From the NCBI GenBank assembly GCA_003023195.1, contig PXRX01000031.1:1-64000 (forward strand): 64,000 nt of DNA, given 5' to 3'. Positions 1 through 8,297 of the stretch are shown one piece after another. Positions within the stretch are counted from its first letter, which is position 1; each line of letters begins with the position of its first letter. The DNA comes from Halobacteriales archaeon QS_8_69_26 (GTDB taxonomy: Archaea > Halobacteriota > Halobacteria > Halobacteriales > SW-7-71-33). The position numbers and the translations under genes were made by a program. The notes below the pieces were generated by a model. It saw only the letters and a program-made list of their open reading frames with translations, was not told where the DNA came from and ran no database searches.

Positions 1-111
1 CACGCGGTGGAAGAAACACCTGAGCTGATTGCTTATCCATCGTTGAACGACGCTTGGCTCGCCAGCAGAATTGATGTTACGATCTATCGAGATGAGCGAC
101 CGAGGCTATGA
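1..111 (+). CDS. 3' end of an unidentified protein (truncated by window edge)
   Basis: Frame 1 is open from the first base and ends at a TGA at 109-111, giving 36 residues (ends RDERPRL). The stop overlaps the start of the next gene as ATGA (108-111), the usual sign of translational coupling in an operon. The 36 residues contain no motif I recognise, so function is unknown. The alternative is that this is non-coding sequence before the next gene, but the ATGA junction favours a real gene end. Confidence 0.5.
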   Translation, partial: HAVEETPELIAYPSLNDAWLASRIDVTIYRDERPRL

Positions 112-431
112 GCGAGGACGAGAGGGTAGTTGAGGAACAGCAGGCTACCGATGACGAACCCGACGCGGCAAGTAGCGGTGCCGGCACACCGGACCGCACC
201 CAGGTGGATCACGATGATGTTCTTGAGTGGGGCGAACTGGTGTGGGCGTCGCTCGTCGGCCTCGTGTATGGTGGAACGATCGGGATGGCCGTGGGGCTAG
301 GTGTTGGTATTCTCGGGGTATATGGGCTAGGTCTCCCGTTAAAGGTTGTTTATCCTGCGGTGGCGGGTGGAGGGATTGCGTTGTGGGCGTTGTTCACTCG
401 GGTGTGTCTCCGTGGCCGCTACAACATCTAA
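108..431 (+). CDS. Small two-helix membrane protein, unknown
   Basis: This is a 107-residue protein. Residues 1-40 are an acidic, hydrophilic leader (SEDERVVEEQQATDDEPD), and the rest forms two hydrophobic segments (about 48-73 and 79-97) ending in a short basic tail (RVCLRGRYNI). The start is the ATG overlapping the preceding stop. It lies in a stretch of visibly lower GC than the rest of the window. Function is not recognised. Its 3' end overlaps the convergent gene at 428-1141 by four bases. Confidence 0.6.
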   Translation: MSEDERVVEEQQATDDEPDAASSGAGTPDRTQVDHDDVLEWGELVWASLVGLVYGGTIGMAVGLGVGILGVYGLGLPLKVVYPAVAGGGIALWALFTRVCLRGRYNI

Positions 432-1141
432 CTACGAGATCGGCGAAGGGCAAACTCAGAGTAAAATCCTGAAGTCGGGGTAGCGGTGCGTAATAGTTCT
501 TTGAAAGTCTCAATACTCTCAGTAAAAGTACGTTTGGCAGCGTGGCCTCGTTTCCTGAGTCTATACCCTATATAACCCCCGACCCAGATATACGGAATTG
601 ACAGCCCGAGTGGAACAAACATCAGGTAGAACAGAGGTGTTCGAATATCATGCTTGATGGCATACAACTCAATAATGGGAACTCCGATAGCGATGCCCCA
701 TGCATATGGCCAATATTCGGTTGTCATTACGAGCGTGGCCCCTAACGCGGCAGTTCCCATGACCACTCCCTCATACACACTGGCGGCAACCCTGACCATT
801 TGCTTCTGGACAGCCTCCTGCCGTTCGGACTCAAATCCGTTTTCACCACCTGTTTCATCGGTACTCAGCCATCCGGCAGGCTTAGCAATCGTGGCAATTA
901 CCGCTGCCCACATTATGACCGCGACAACGAAATAGAATGCGAAGAGATCCCAGGTAATGCTACGAGCGAAGTATTCGATCACCGCGAGATCAAACTGGTT
1001 TTGGATCCAGCGGATAACAACGAGGGTGAACAAGAATCCGGTCGTGGCATCAACAAGAGTCCCCCCGGTGAGGCGGAAAAAGTCGGCCGTTACAGCCGGT
1101 AGTGATAGATCAACCCCACCGGGGCGCATATCTGTACTCAT
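428..1141 (-). CDS. Multi-spanning membrane protein, unknown
   Basis: This 237-residue protein has about four to five hydrophobic segments: near 30-45, 63-85, 120-140, 145-160 and 170-190. A hydrophilic acidic loop (TDETGGENGFESERQEAV) lies around 95-112, and the cytosolic tail is basic (RLRKRGHAAKRTF). It is convergent with the small membrane gene at 108-431. Codon use is more AT-rich than that of the core genes downstream, suggesting a recently acquired or weakly expressed accessory gene. No family is recognised. A second in-frame Met (MRPGGVDL) five residues in is an alternative start. Confidence 0.65.
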   Translation of the reverse strand: MSTDMRPGGVDLSLPAVTADFFRLTGGTLVDATTGFLFTLVVIRWIQNQFDLAVIEYFARSITWDLFAFYFVVAVIMWAAVIATIAKPAGWLSTDETGGENGFESERQEAVQKQMVRVAASVYEGVVMGTAALGATLVMTTEYWPYAWGIAIGVPIIELYAIKHDIRTPLFYLMFVPLGLSIPYIWVGGYIGYRLRKRGHAAKRTFTESIETFKELLRTATPTSGFYSEFALRRSRS

Positions 1142-1239
1142 GACCTCTGACTCTGCTTAGAACTGAGGTGTTGTAAGTGTGTTCCCCTCCCGGTGTCCCA
1201 ATGCGGTGATTTATATCATTAGGTCGGGTATGCTATGAT

Positions 1240-1437
1240 GTGAACCAATCGGAGGACGTTGTCCAGTCGATCTTCGTGCTCATCCTCGGGTTGGTAGTTG
1301 TGGTTGCGCTTTACAAGGCTACATTCGGGAGTGAACTAGTGTCGTTTATCAGTCTTGTGTCGAATCTGGCCGTGCCTTTCGCGATTTTTTTGGTATTCCT
1401 ATTCTTTGTTGTAATGGTTATCGACGAGCTAGCATGA
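1240..1437 (+). CDS. Very small membrane protein, unknown
   Basis: A 65-residue ORF with a GTG start (NQSEDVV...) that is almost entirely two hydrophobic helices (about 8-26 and 33-61) and ends in DELA. It is AT-richer than average, like its neighbours. No cysteine or charged motif suggests a function; it could be a small subunit or an accessory peptide. Some 160 bases after it, up to 1600, carry nothing I can support. Confidence 0.45.
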   Translation: MNQSEDVVQSIFVLILGLVVVVALYKATFGSELVSFISLVSNLAVPFAIFLVFLFFVVMVIDELA

Positions 1438-1599
1438 TTGCGAGCAAAGTGGGGCTTAGCCGATTCTGATGGACAACTCGTCACCGATTACCCCGTCTCG
1501 ATCGCACGGTGATGTAGTCCGTTTCAGACCAATGCTGGAGGAATTACGACCTCATATGGCCAATTCGATTCTGGCCGGGATGGGTCTTAGTGGATGTCG

Positions 1600-3813
1600 T
1601 TACTGGAAGGTCCGGCCGACCTTCCGGTCCGAGACCCCGGGCTCGTCGGAGTCGAACCGCTCCTCTATCTCGTCGTAGCGGTCCTTGACGTCCTCGGTGA
1701 TGGAGGGGTTGACCTCCTCGAGGGCCGCGTCGAAGTGCTCTGGGGAGATCCGGACGTTCCCGACGGACTCGTCCATCTCCTCCTTGGGGACGGAGTTGAC
1801 GAACTCCCGGGTCGCGGCCATCGCGGCCTCGCGGCAGACAGCCTCGATGTCGGCGCCGACATAGCCCTCCGTCCGGCGGGCGAGGTCGGCCAGGTCGACG
1901 CTGTCCGCGAGCGGCTTGTCGCGGGTGTGGACCGCGAAGATCGCCTCGCGGGCCTCCCGGTCGGGGACGGGCACGTGGACGTGCCGGTCCAAGCGGCCCG
2001 GCCGCAGCAGCGCGTTGTCGATCAGGTCCGGGCGGTTACTGGTGGCGATGACGACGACGTCCTCCAGTTCCTCCAGGCCGTCGAGTTCGGTCAGCAACTG
2101 GGAGACCACGCGTTCGCCGACGCCGGAGTCGCCGGTCTGCTGGCCGCGCTCGGTGGCGATCGAGTCGATCTCGTCGAAGAATACCACCGTGGGGGCGTTC
2201 TCGCGGGCCTTGCTGAAGACCTCGCGGACGCCCTTCTCGGACTCCCCGACCCACTTGCTGAGCAGTTCGGGGCCCTTCACGGAGATGAAGTTCGAGTCGG
2301 CCTCGTTGGCGACGGCCTTGGCGAGCAGGGTCTTGCCGGTCCCGGGCGGGCCGTACAGCAACACGCCCTTCGCGGCGTCCAGGTCCATCGCCTCGAACAC
2401 GCTGCCGTACTCGAGGGGCCACTGGATCGTCTCGCGGAGCCGTTCCTTGGTGTCCTCGAGGCCGCCGACCTGGTTCCAGGTGACGTCCGGGACCTCGACG
2501 AAGACCTCCCGGAGCGCGGAGGGCTCGATGCCCTTCAGCGCGTCCTTCAGGTCGCGGTTGGTGACCTGCAGCGACTCCAGGACCTCGGCGTCGATCTCGT
2601 CGGAGTCGAGGTCGATGTCGGGCCGGATCCGCCGGAGGGCGTTCATCGCGCCCTCCTTGGTCAGGCTCTCCAGGTCGGCGCCGACGAAGCCGTGGGTGTT
2701 CTCCGCGTAGGTCTCCAGGTCCACGTCGTCCGAGAGGGGCATCCCCCTGGTGTGGATCTGGAGGATCTCCGTGCGCCCCTTCTTGTCGGGGACGCCGATC
2801 TCTATCTCGCGGTCGAACCGGCCGGGCCGGCGGAGGGCGGGGTCGACGGCGTCGACCCGGTTGGTCGCGCCGATGACGGTGACCTGCCCGCGCTCCTCCA
2901 GGCCGTCCATCAGCGAGAGCATCTGGGCGACGACCCGGCGTTCGACGTCGCCGCTGGCCTCCTCGCGCTCCGGCGCGATGGAGTCGAGTTCGTCGATGAA
3001 GACGATCGCGGGGGCGTTCTCCTCGGCCTCCTCGAAGACCTCGCGGAGTTGCTCCTCGCTCTCGCCGTAGTACTTCGACATGGCCTTGGCCATCAGGGTC
3101 TTGCCCGTGCCGGGCGGCCCGTGCAGGAGCACGCCCTTGGGCGGGTCGATACCGAGCGTCTCGAACAGTTCCGGGTGGCGCATCGGGAGTTCGATCATCT
3201 CCCGGACGCGCTCGAGTTCGTCGTCCAGGCCGCCGATGTCCTCGTAGGTCACGCCGGGCGTGTCGCGGTCGCCGCCGGCGCCGCCGGTTATCTGTTCGGC
3301 GGGCTTCTCGCTGACGCGGATGTCCGTCTGGGGCCGCACCACCACCGGACCGCTCGGGTCCGTGCTGGCGACCTTGAGGGGGATCCGCTGGCTGCCCATC
3401 CCCGAGAGGGGACCGACGCCCAGCGAGAACGGGAGGGTCTGGCCTTCCGTCACGGGCTGGCCCGAGAGCTTGTCCCGGATCAGGTGGCCGATGTCGCCGC
3501 TGATCCGCAGGTTCTGGGGCAGGGCGACGGTGATCGACTCGGCCTCGGTCACGTCGGCCTTCTCGACGCCGACGCGGTCGTCGATGCCAACGTTGGCCTC
3601 GCCGCGCAGGCGGCCGTCGATCCGGATGACGCCGCTGCCCGTGTCCTCCGGGTAGCCGGGCCAGACCCGTGCGACGGCGCGGGAGTTGCCCTTCCCGTCG
3701 ATGACGACGAAGTCGCCACTCTCCAGGCCCAACTCGTCCATCGAGGCGCGGTCGATGGCGGCGAGTCGCCGCCCAGCGTCCTCCTTCTTCAGGGGCTTGA
3801 CGGTGAGATTCAT
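1600..3813 (-). CDS. cdc48: CDC48/VCP-family AAA+ ATPase with a shortened D1 domain
   Basis: This is a 737-residue double-ring AAA+ unfoldase that extracts and unfolds substrates, probably feeding the proteasome. An N domain (about 1-185, substrate/adaptor binding) is followed by D1 (about 190-430) and D2 (about 465-700). Each AAA domain has a Walker A GPPGTGKT and a Walker B (VFIDELDS in D1, VFFDEIDS in D2). D2 is complete. D1 runs from [10 protein letters not shown] straight into [11 protein letters not shown]. Relative to D2 and to the family it lacks 17 residues (end of helix 1, strand 2 and the GPE turn) just before pore loop 1. The reading frame is intact. The start ATG overlaps the stop of the Hsp20-like gene (ATGA at 3810-3813), so the two are one operon. 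Family identity is certain; activity of D1 is doubtful. Confidence 0.95.
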   Translation of the reverse strand: MNLTVKPLKKEDAGRRLAAIDRASMDELGLESGDFVVIDGKGNSRAVARVWPGYPEDTGSGVIRIDGRLRGEANVGIDDRVGVEKADVTEAESITVALPQNLRISGDIGHLIRDKLSGQPVTEGQTLPFSLGVGPLSGMGSQRIPLKVASTDPSGPVVVRPQTDIRVSEKPAEQITGGAGGDRDTPGVTYEDIGGLDDELERVREMIELPMRHPELFETLGIDPPKGVLLHGPPGTGKTLMAKAMSKYYGESEEQLREVFEEAEENAPAIVFIDELDSIAPEREEASGDVERRVVAQMLSLMDGLEERGQVTVIGATNRVDAVDPALRRPGRFDREIEIGVPDKKGRTEILQIHTRGMPLSDDVDLETYAENTHGFVGADLESLTKEGAMNALRRIRPDIDLDSDEIDAEVLESLQVTNRDLKDALKGIEPSALREVFVEVPDVTWNQVGGLEDTKERLRETIQWPLEYGSVFEAMDLDAAKGVLLYGPPGTGKTLLAKAVANEADSNFISVKGPELLSKWVGESEKGVREVFSKARENAPTVVFFDEIDSIATERGQQTGDSGVGERVVSQLLTELDGLEELEDVVVIATSNRPDLIDNALLRPGRLDRHVHVPVPDREAREAIFAVHTRDKPLADSVDLADLARRTEGYVGADIEAVCREAAMAATREFVNSVPKEEMDESVGNVRISPEHFDAALEEVNPSITEDVKDRYDEIEERFDSDEPGVSDRKVGRTFQ

Positions 3814-4049
3814 GCTTCGGTCACCTCGATAGTGAGGATCCCGTTTCTGATAAACGCATCTACCTCTGCGCCGCTGGGCACGGAGAGGTCGATCTGGTCG
3901 CCGTCCTCGAAGGCCACGATGGCGGTGTCGTCGACGACGTCGACGGTGGCGTCCGAGCGGCCCAGGTCGACCGCGAAGACACGGGTCTCTCCGTAGTCGT
4001 ACTCGCGGACGAACCGGTCACTCTGCCGTGCGAACTGGGTTAGATTCAT
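3810..4049 (-). CDS. Hsp20/alpha-crystallin-like small protein upstream of CDC48
   Basis: This 79-residue beta-rich protein reads [20 protein letters not shown]... and its C-terminal half ([17 protein letters not shown], then NGILTIEV) has the beta-sandwich pattern of Hsp20 C-terminal regions (NGILTI versus the usual NGVLTL). I place the start at 4049 rather than a further upstream in-frame Met. A clear TATA box ends 27 nt upstream and the extra 31 residues would read through the promoter. Coupling to CDC48 by ATGA suggests a chaperone or adaptor role with the unfoldase; this is inference. Haloarchaea commonly carry such a small gene before CDC48. Confidence 0.75.
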   Translation of the reverse strand: MNLTQFARQSDRFVREYDYGETRVFAVDLGRSDATVDVVDDTAIVAFEDGDQIDLSVPSGAEVDAFIRNGILTIEVTEA

Positions 4050-4075
4050 TACAACTAACCCGAAGTAAGGGATAG

Positions 4076-4087
4076 TAATATTTAAAT
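4076..4087 (-). promoter_or_regulatory. TATA box of the hsp20-like/cdc48 operon
   Basis: ATTTAAATATTA on the minus strand, about 27-38 nt before the start at 4049, in an otherwise GC-rich area. The spacing implies a very short leader or leaderless mRNA. The TAA stop of the next minus-strand gene (4082-4084) lies inside this box, so the two genes are packed back to front with no spacer. Confidence 0.7.
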
Positions 4088-4519
4088 GTTGCGCAGATCG
4101 CGGCCCGGACGAACGGCGAGATTTCCCGGCCGAGACGTCCACAGACGGGCGTACGGGCGGTCAGAGGTACTCCCTGACGACCGGACCAGGTCCAGGGCAA
4201 TCGCGGCGAGGGCGACCCCCGCGCCCACGGCGGCGATCCCTCCGGCGAGGCCGTCGGTCGACCCCGCCGACACCGCCACGGTGCCCCCGACCCAGACGAC
4301 CACGAGGGCGATGACGAGCAACGCGACCGTCCCGAGGACGTCGAGGATGGCGTCCTCGACCGCCGTCCAGACGACGTCGTACAGCATCCGTTCGTCGATC
4401 CCCACCTCCCGTCCACCGTCGGCCTCCACGTCTCGTCCGTCCCCCACATCCGCCTCCCCCTCACCGTCCGGTTCCCGATCCGGCCAGGTTACGTCCGGGG
4501 ATCGGGGTCCGACCGGCAA
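4082..4519 (-). CDS. Small membrane protein with acidic N-terminus, unknown
   Basis: Up to 145 residues: an acidic hydrophilic stretch (EPDGEGEADVGDG), then two hydrophobic helices (about 60-82 and 88-108) and a basic tail. The longest form needs a TTG start at 4519. A GTG at residue 25 and an ATG at 4387 (MLYDVVWTA, directly before the first helix) are alternatives, so the start is uncertain. A competing ORF in another frame lacks hydrophobic segments and is Ser/Arg-rich, so I reject it. Function unknown. Confidence 0.5.
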   Translation of the reverse strand: MPVGPRSPDVTWPDREPDGEGEADVGDGRDVEADGGREVGIDERMLYDVVWTAVEDAILDVLGTVALLVIALVVVWVGGTVAVSAGSTDGLAGGIAAVGAGVALAAIALDLVRSSGSTSDRPYARLWTSRPGNLAVRPGRDLRNI

Positions 4520-4553
4520 GGGGATTTCGAATCCCGGAGAGGCCCGCCGATCC

Positions 4554-5101
4554 TCACTCGACGACCTCGAAGCGTTTCACGTACCCCACGTTTCTGTCGA
4601 CGTCGACGTCCTCGGTCGTCCGGAACGCGTACACGCCGGGAGAGACGTCGGCGTACGTCACCTCGTGGGGGTCGTCCCCATGCCCGTCGCCGGAGTCACC
4701 GAACGTCACCGTCCACGACGCCGAACCTCCCGGGTCGATCCCGGCTACGTAGGCGGGGATGGCGGACGGTACGCTGTGTATCGTCCAGCCGTCGTCCTCG
4801 TGACGGTACAACCCCCCCTGTCGTGCGCGTTGGTCGATATCGGCTCCTCCGATCCGTTGTGGAAGGTGAACTCTATCGTCCCGTCGAGGCTCACCTCGCG
4901 TTTGTCGGCCGTCGGGTAGACGTCCGCCTCCGAGGGATCAGGACATCGAATTTCGTCCATCCGTGGATCGACGTCCGCGCGCGGACAGACTGTCGATCCG
5001 ATACCGGACGGTCCGTCCCCACCCAGTCGTCCGGTGCATCCCGCCACGACGACCCCAGGCACGACGGTTCCCGATCGCAATAGCTCCCTCCTGGTGATCA
5101 T
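4554..5101 (-). pseudogene. Tat lipoprotein gene interrupted by a frameshift in a G7 run
   Basis: The first part (4745-5101) begins MITRRELLRSG, a twin-arginine signal, with a lipobox VAGC at residues 18-21, so the product should be a membrane-anchored extracellular lipoprotein. It continues into a beta-rich domain (VSLDGTIEFTFHNGSEEPIS). After NAHDRG the frame goes wrong. The downstream ORF (4554-4811) continues naturally as LYRHEDDGWTIHSVP...IDPGGSASWTVTF...VSPGVYAF, an Ig-like sandwich ending. The junction is seven C's on the plus strand (4812-4818); one extra base restores a single protein of about 180 residues. The cause may be a true mutation, phase variation or a sequencing error. Function of the intact form is unknown. 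Confidence 0.75.
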
Positions 5102-5265
5102 GGTACCAGAAGTGGCCGTGGTGACGCCTCCGTTCGGTTCCTCTCAACTGGACGGTGTTACTCTCCCAACGGATAAGCGACCCGGTGACCGATCCCTCTG
5201 CTCGGATCCCGAGGGGAATCGTCCCGGCGCACGGAGTTAAATAGCCACTTCCCCAAGTCCGTGAC

Positions 5266-6030
5266 ATGGAAACAGTGACCCACCACGCCCGGAAGACCGC
5301 CTACCGCCGGTGGGATCGCGGCGGCGACGGGGCCGGATTGCTCTGCATCCACGGGTCGGGCGGCGTCTCGGAGGTCTGGAAGTCACAGGCGCGACTGGGC
5401 GACGAGCGACCGGTGGTCGCACTCGACCTGAGCGGCCACGGCGAGAGCGAGGACGTGGACGCCGACCCCGGCTTCGAGACCCTCTCGGCCTACGCCGAGG
5501 ACGCGGTGGCGGTCGCCGAGGCGACAGGTGCACGGATCCCGGTCGGCCACTCCATGGGCGGGGCCGTGGCGCTCCACCTCGTCCTCGACCGGGGGTTCGA
5601 TCCCCCTGCGATGGTGCTCGCGGGAACCGGACCCCGGATGCCGGTCCTGGACGACCTGCTGGAGTGGTTGGACGGCGACTTCGACCGGGCCGTCGAGTTC
5701 CTCCACGCGCCGGGGCGGTTGTTCCACGACCCGACCGACGACCTCCGGTCCGTCTCCGAGGCGGCGATGCGCGCGAACGGGCGGGCGGTCACCCGAAGGG
5801 ACTTCCGGACCTGCCACTGGTTCGACGTGGCCGACCACCTGGGCGGGGTTGACGCGCCGACCCTGGCGGTCGTCGGCGAACACGACAGGCTCACGCCCAG
5901 GTGGTACCACGAGGAAATGGCCGAGGGGATCCCGGACTGCGAACTCGCGGTAATCGAGGACGCCGGACACGCCGCGATGGTAGAGGAACCGGCGGCATTC
6001 AACGATACCCTGCGCGATTTCCTCGGGTAG
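5266..6030 (+). CDS. Alpha/beta-hydrolase
   Basis: This 254-residue soluble hydrolase has the full fold signature: oxyanion-region HGSGG at 29-33, nucleophile elbow GHSMGG with Ser96, acid Asp207 in GEHDRLTP and His235 in DAGHAAMVE. Length is normal for the family. Members act on esters, lactones, peroxides or C-C bonds, and the substrate cannot be read from sequence. It stands alone: the gene upstream is a broken lipoprotein on the other strand and the next is also opposite. The ATG at 5266 follows an AT-rich patch (AAATAGCC). Confidence 0.85.
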   Translation: METVTHHARKTAYRRWDRGGDGAGLLCIHGSGGVSEVWKSQARLGDERPVVALDLSGHGESEDVDADPGFETLSAYAEDAVAVAEATGARIPVGHSMGGAVALHLVLDRGFDPPAMVLAGTGPRMPVLDDLLEWLDGDFDRAVEFLHAPGRLFHDPTDDLRSVSEAAMRANGRAVTRRDFRTCHWFDVADHLGGVDAPTLAVVGEHDRLTPRWYHEEMAEGIPDCELAVIEDAGHAAMVEEPAAFNDTLRDFLG

Positions 6031-6128
6031 CCGTACGTCCGGGGCCGTCTGCGGCGGTGCTGGCCCCACTCGACCCGCGAGTCCCGGACTCCTCCGATCC
6101 CGTGCGTTGGATCTCCGCCGATCAGGGG

Positions 6129-6794
6129 TCAGAGGGGGTACCAGTCGGACGAGGACTCCTCCAGGACGACCCGGACCTCGATTTCGCCGTTTTCCTCCCT
6201 GACCTCGACGACGCCGTCGCCCAGTCCGAGGAGGGTACGGACTCGCTGGTCGTCGTGCGTCTCGGTGTTGACGGCGAACAGGCCCAGCGCGTCCCCCACG
6301 TCGAGGCGGTTCTTCAGCACGTGGAGGAACCGGAAGACGGTCTCGAAGTCCTCGTACATCAGCAGGGTCGAGACGGAGTCGAGGGCAACCCGGGTCCGAT
6401 TGGACATCCCGAGTTCCGAGAGCCTGCCCAGGTGGGCGGTAATGTACATCCCCATCCCCGTCAGGTCGCCGGGCGAGGACGCGAAGGAGGTGTGTTCCGC
6501 CTCGACGGCCGGGGCACCGCTCTGTCGGGAGATGCAGTCGATGACGTGGAAGTTCGTCGGGCGGTCCTCCGGCGCCCAGCCGAACCGGCGGAGCAGCGTC
6601 TCGGCGTCGGCGTTCGTCGAGACGAACAGGGCGTTCTCGCCGCGCTCGTTCCCGGCGAGTAGCATCTCACGCAGCAGGCGCGACTTGCGAGTCATCGGCG
6701 GGCCGGCGACGAAGTACGTGCCTGGTGGGAGTTCGTCCACCGGAAGGGTTCGTTCGACGGCGTACATCGAGGTTCCTCTCGCCTGCCTGATCAC
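6129..6794 (-). CDS. RecA/KaiC-superfamily ATPase-like protein with altered Walker A
   Basis: This 221-residue protein resembles the haloarchaeal RAD55/KaiC-like group. The P-loop region reads GPPMTRKS, keeping Lys-Ser but replacing the last glycine of GxxxxGK[ST] with Arg. The Walker-B-like strand is VALDSVSTLL, and the C-terminus is a beta-hairpin (DGVVEVREENGEIEVRVV). Such proteins are thought to be regulatory or signalling ATPases. The GTG start at 6794 lies 27 nt from a TATA-like GTAAATAC (6818-6825), compatible with a leaderless message; an ATG at 6767 (MYAVERTL) is the alternative. Nucleotide binding is uncertain because of the P-loop change. Confidence 0.75.
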   Translation of the reverse strand: MIRQARGTSMYAVERTLPVDELPPGTYFVAGPPMTRKSRLLREMLLAGNERGENALFVSTNADAETLLRRFGWAPEDRPTNFHVIDCISRQSGAPAVEAEHTSFASSPGDLTGMGMYITAHLGRLSELGMSNRTRVALDSVSTLLMYEDFETVFRFLHVLKNRLDVGDALGLFAVNTETHDDQRVRTLLGLGDGVVEVREENGEIEVRVVLEESSSDWYPL

Positions 6795-6817
6795 TCGGTG
6801 AGCCCTACGGGGTCCCC

Positions 6818-6825
6818 GTATTTAC
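6818..6825 (-). promoter_or_regulatory. TATA-like box for the RecA-like gene
   Basis: GTAAATAC on the minus strand, centred about 27 nt before the GTG at 6794, in GC-rich surroundings. The rest of the 6795-6985 gap is GC-rich with repeated GGTCCCGG-like words and nothing else that I can support. Confidence 0.45.
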
Positions 6826-6985
6826 GTGTGGTCCACCCGTCATGTGTCCGTCTGTCGTCCGGTTCGGTGTTCTCGGGCGGATGGGTTCGGTCCCGGTCCA
6901 GGGATCGGTCCCGGCCCCGTGATCCACCCTGGGTCGGCGTTCGACCGGGCTCCTTTTTTGTCCGTCGATCGGCGTCCGATCCCGG

Positions 6986-7798
6986 TCAGTAGATGTCCTC
7001 GACTTCGGTCTCCTGGTGGCTGTGTTCCGGTGCCGGGAACTCTCCCCCCTCGACCGCGGCGACGTAGTCCTCGACCGCCGACTTCATCTCTCCACGGACG
7101 TCGCCGAACTGCTCGGCGAACGGTGGCGACCAGTCGCTGAGCCCGACGGCGTCGTTGACGACGAGCACCTGCCCGTCGCAGTCCGGTCCGGTACCGATCC
7201 CGATCGTGGGGATGTCGATGGCCTCGGTGACCTGGGTGGCGAGGTTGGCCGGGACGTGTTCCAGCACCAGCGAGAATGCCCCGGCCTCCTCGTGGGCGCG
7301 TGCGAGGTCGAGTATCTCCTGGGCGTCTTCCTCGGTCGTGCCCTGCCGGGTGTACCCGCCGAGTTCGTTCACCCGTTGAGGGGTCAGCCCCAGGTGGGCC
7401 ATCACCGGGATCCCCAGTTGAACCAGGCGCTCGGTCAACTCGACCGTGTGCGGGCCGCTCTCCAGTTTCACGGCGCCGGCGCCCTCCTCCTTTATCATCC
7501 GACCGCAGTGCTCGATGCTCTCGCTCTCGTCGACCCCGAACGAGAGGAACGGCATGTCCGAGACGACCAGGGCGTCGTCGGTCGCCCGGGCCACGGCACC
7601 GGTTCGACTCGCTATCTCGTCGACGGTCACCGGGATGGTGCTGTCGTAGCCCAGCATCGCGTTGCCAACGCTGTCCCCGACCAGGACAACGTCGACTCCC
7701 GCGTCGTCGACGATGCGGGCCGTCGGTGCGTCGTAGGCCGTCAGCATCGTGATGGTCTTCTCGCCGGCCATCTCGCGAACGGTGTCGGCCGTCGTCAT
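6986..7798 (-). CDS. panB: Ketopantoate hydroxymethyltransferase
   Basis: This 270-residue TIM-barrel enzyme transfers the hydroxymethyl group of methylene-tetrahydrofolate (or an archaeal analogue) to 2-oxoisovalerate, forming ketopantoate for coenzyme A synthesis. Recognisable blocks are TMLTAYDAPTARIVDDAGVD, VLVGDSVGN, the AVKLESG strand, GIPVMAHLGLTPQ, and IGIGTGPDCDGQVLV near residue 205. All fit PanB at its usual length. The C-terminal acidic/His-rich tail (EHSHQETEVEDIY) is a minor extension. It is monocistronic by spacing, and no other CoA genes are nearby. Confidence 0.95.
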   Translation of the reverse strand: MTTADTVREMAGEKTITMLTAYDAPTARIVDDAGVDVVLVGDSVGNAMLGYDSTIPVTVDEIASRTGAVARATDDALVVSDMPFLSFGVDESESIEHCGRMIKEEGAGAVKLESGPHTVELTERLVQLGIPVMAHLGLTPQRVNELGGYTRQGTTEEDAQEILDLARAHEEAGAFSLVLEHVPANLATQVTEAIDIPTIGIGTGPDCDGQVLVVNDAVGLSDWSPPFAEQFGDVRGEMKSAVEDYVAAVEGGEFPAPEHSHQETEVEDIY

Positions 7799-7953
7799 GG
7801 TCCCCTGTTCACGGCCAGGGAAGTAAACGTCACCGGAACGGACCCGAAAGCGGCCCTCCCGGACCGGAGCGGGCGATCCGCCTCGCTTGGATCGGAGGAC
7901 CGGGACGCACCGGATCCTCGGCGCTTTTACCCCCGGGGTGGCAAGCCCCGGGA

Positions 7954-8283
7954 GTGCAACGCGCCGAGCGAACCGACCCGGACGGGATCGACTACGGGTG
8001 GGTGATGCAGGTGACGTTCGTCCTCACGGTGGTGGTCGGCGCGCCCCTGGTCGCCGTCGTCTCGGTCGGTCGGCCCCTCCCGTCCTGGGAGGCCCGGGTC
8101 ACGTTCGCCGTCCGGGTCGGTTCGCTCGTCTGGATCCTCACGGCAGTGTCCGTGTACGCCTACGCGCGGACGTGCCGGGATGGCGAAGAGGACGTGGAGC
8201 GGGAAACGGATCCGGGGAACGGTACGCCCGGATCCGTGGACCCCGGCTCCGGGAACGCCGGGGACGACCCCACCGAGGAGTAG
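7954..8283 (+). CDS. Small membrane protein of haloarchaeal type (DUF5822-like)
   Basis: A 109-residue protein with a GTG start (QRAERTDPDGIDYGW). Two hydrophobic helices (about 18-40 and 49-70) are followed by an acidic Gly/Pro-rich tail of 35 residues. The DPDGIDYGWVMQ opening followed by two helices matches a small haloarchaeal family I know only as a domain of unknown function; the assignment is tentative. It stands between panB and the HAD gene, on the opposite strand to both. Confidence 0.6.
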   Translation: MQRAERTDPDGIDYGWVMQVTFVLTVVVGAPLVAVVSVGRPLPSWEARVTFAVRVGSLVWILTAVSVYAYARTCRDGEEDVERETDPGNGTPGSVDPGSGNAGDDPTEE

Positions 8284-8297
8284 TGTGAACCGGTCGA

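Noticed and set aside
1594-3996. 800-residue plus-strand ORF across the CDC48 gene
   Set aside because: It is the antisense shadow of CDC48; GC-rich codons leave the opposite frame open. Its translation is Val/Gly/Asp/Leu-rich with no motif.
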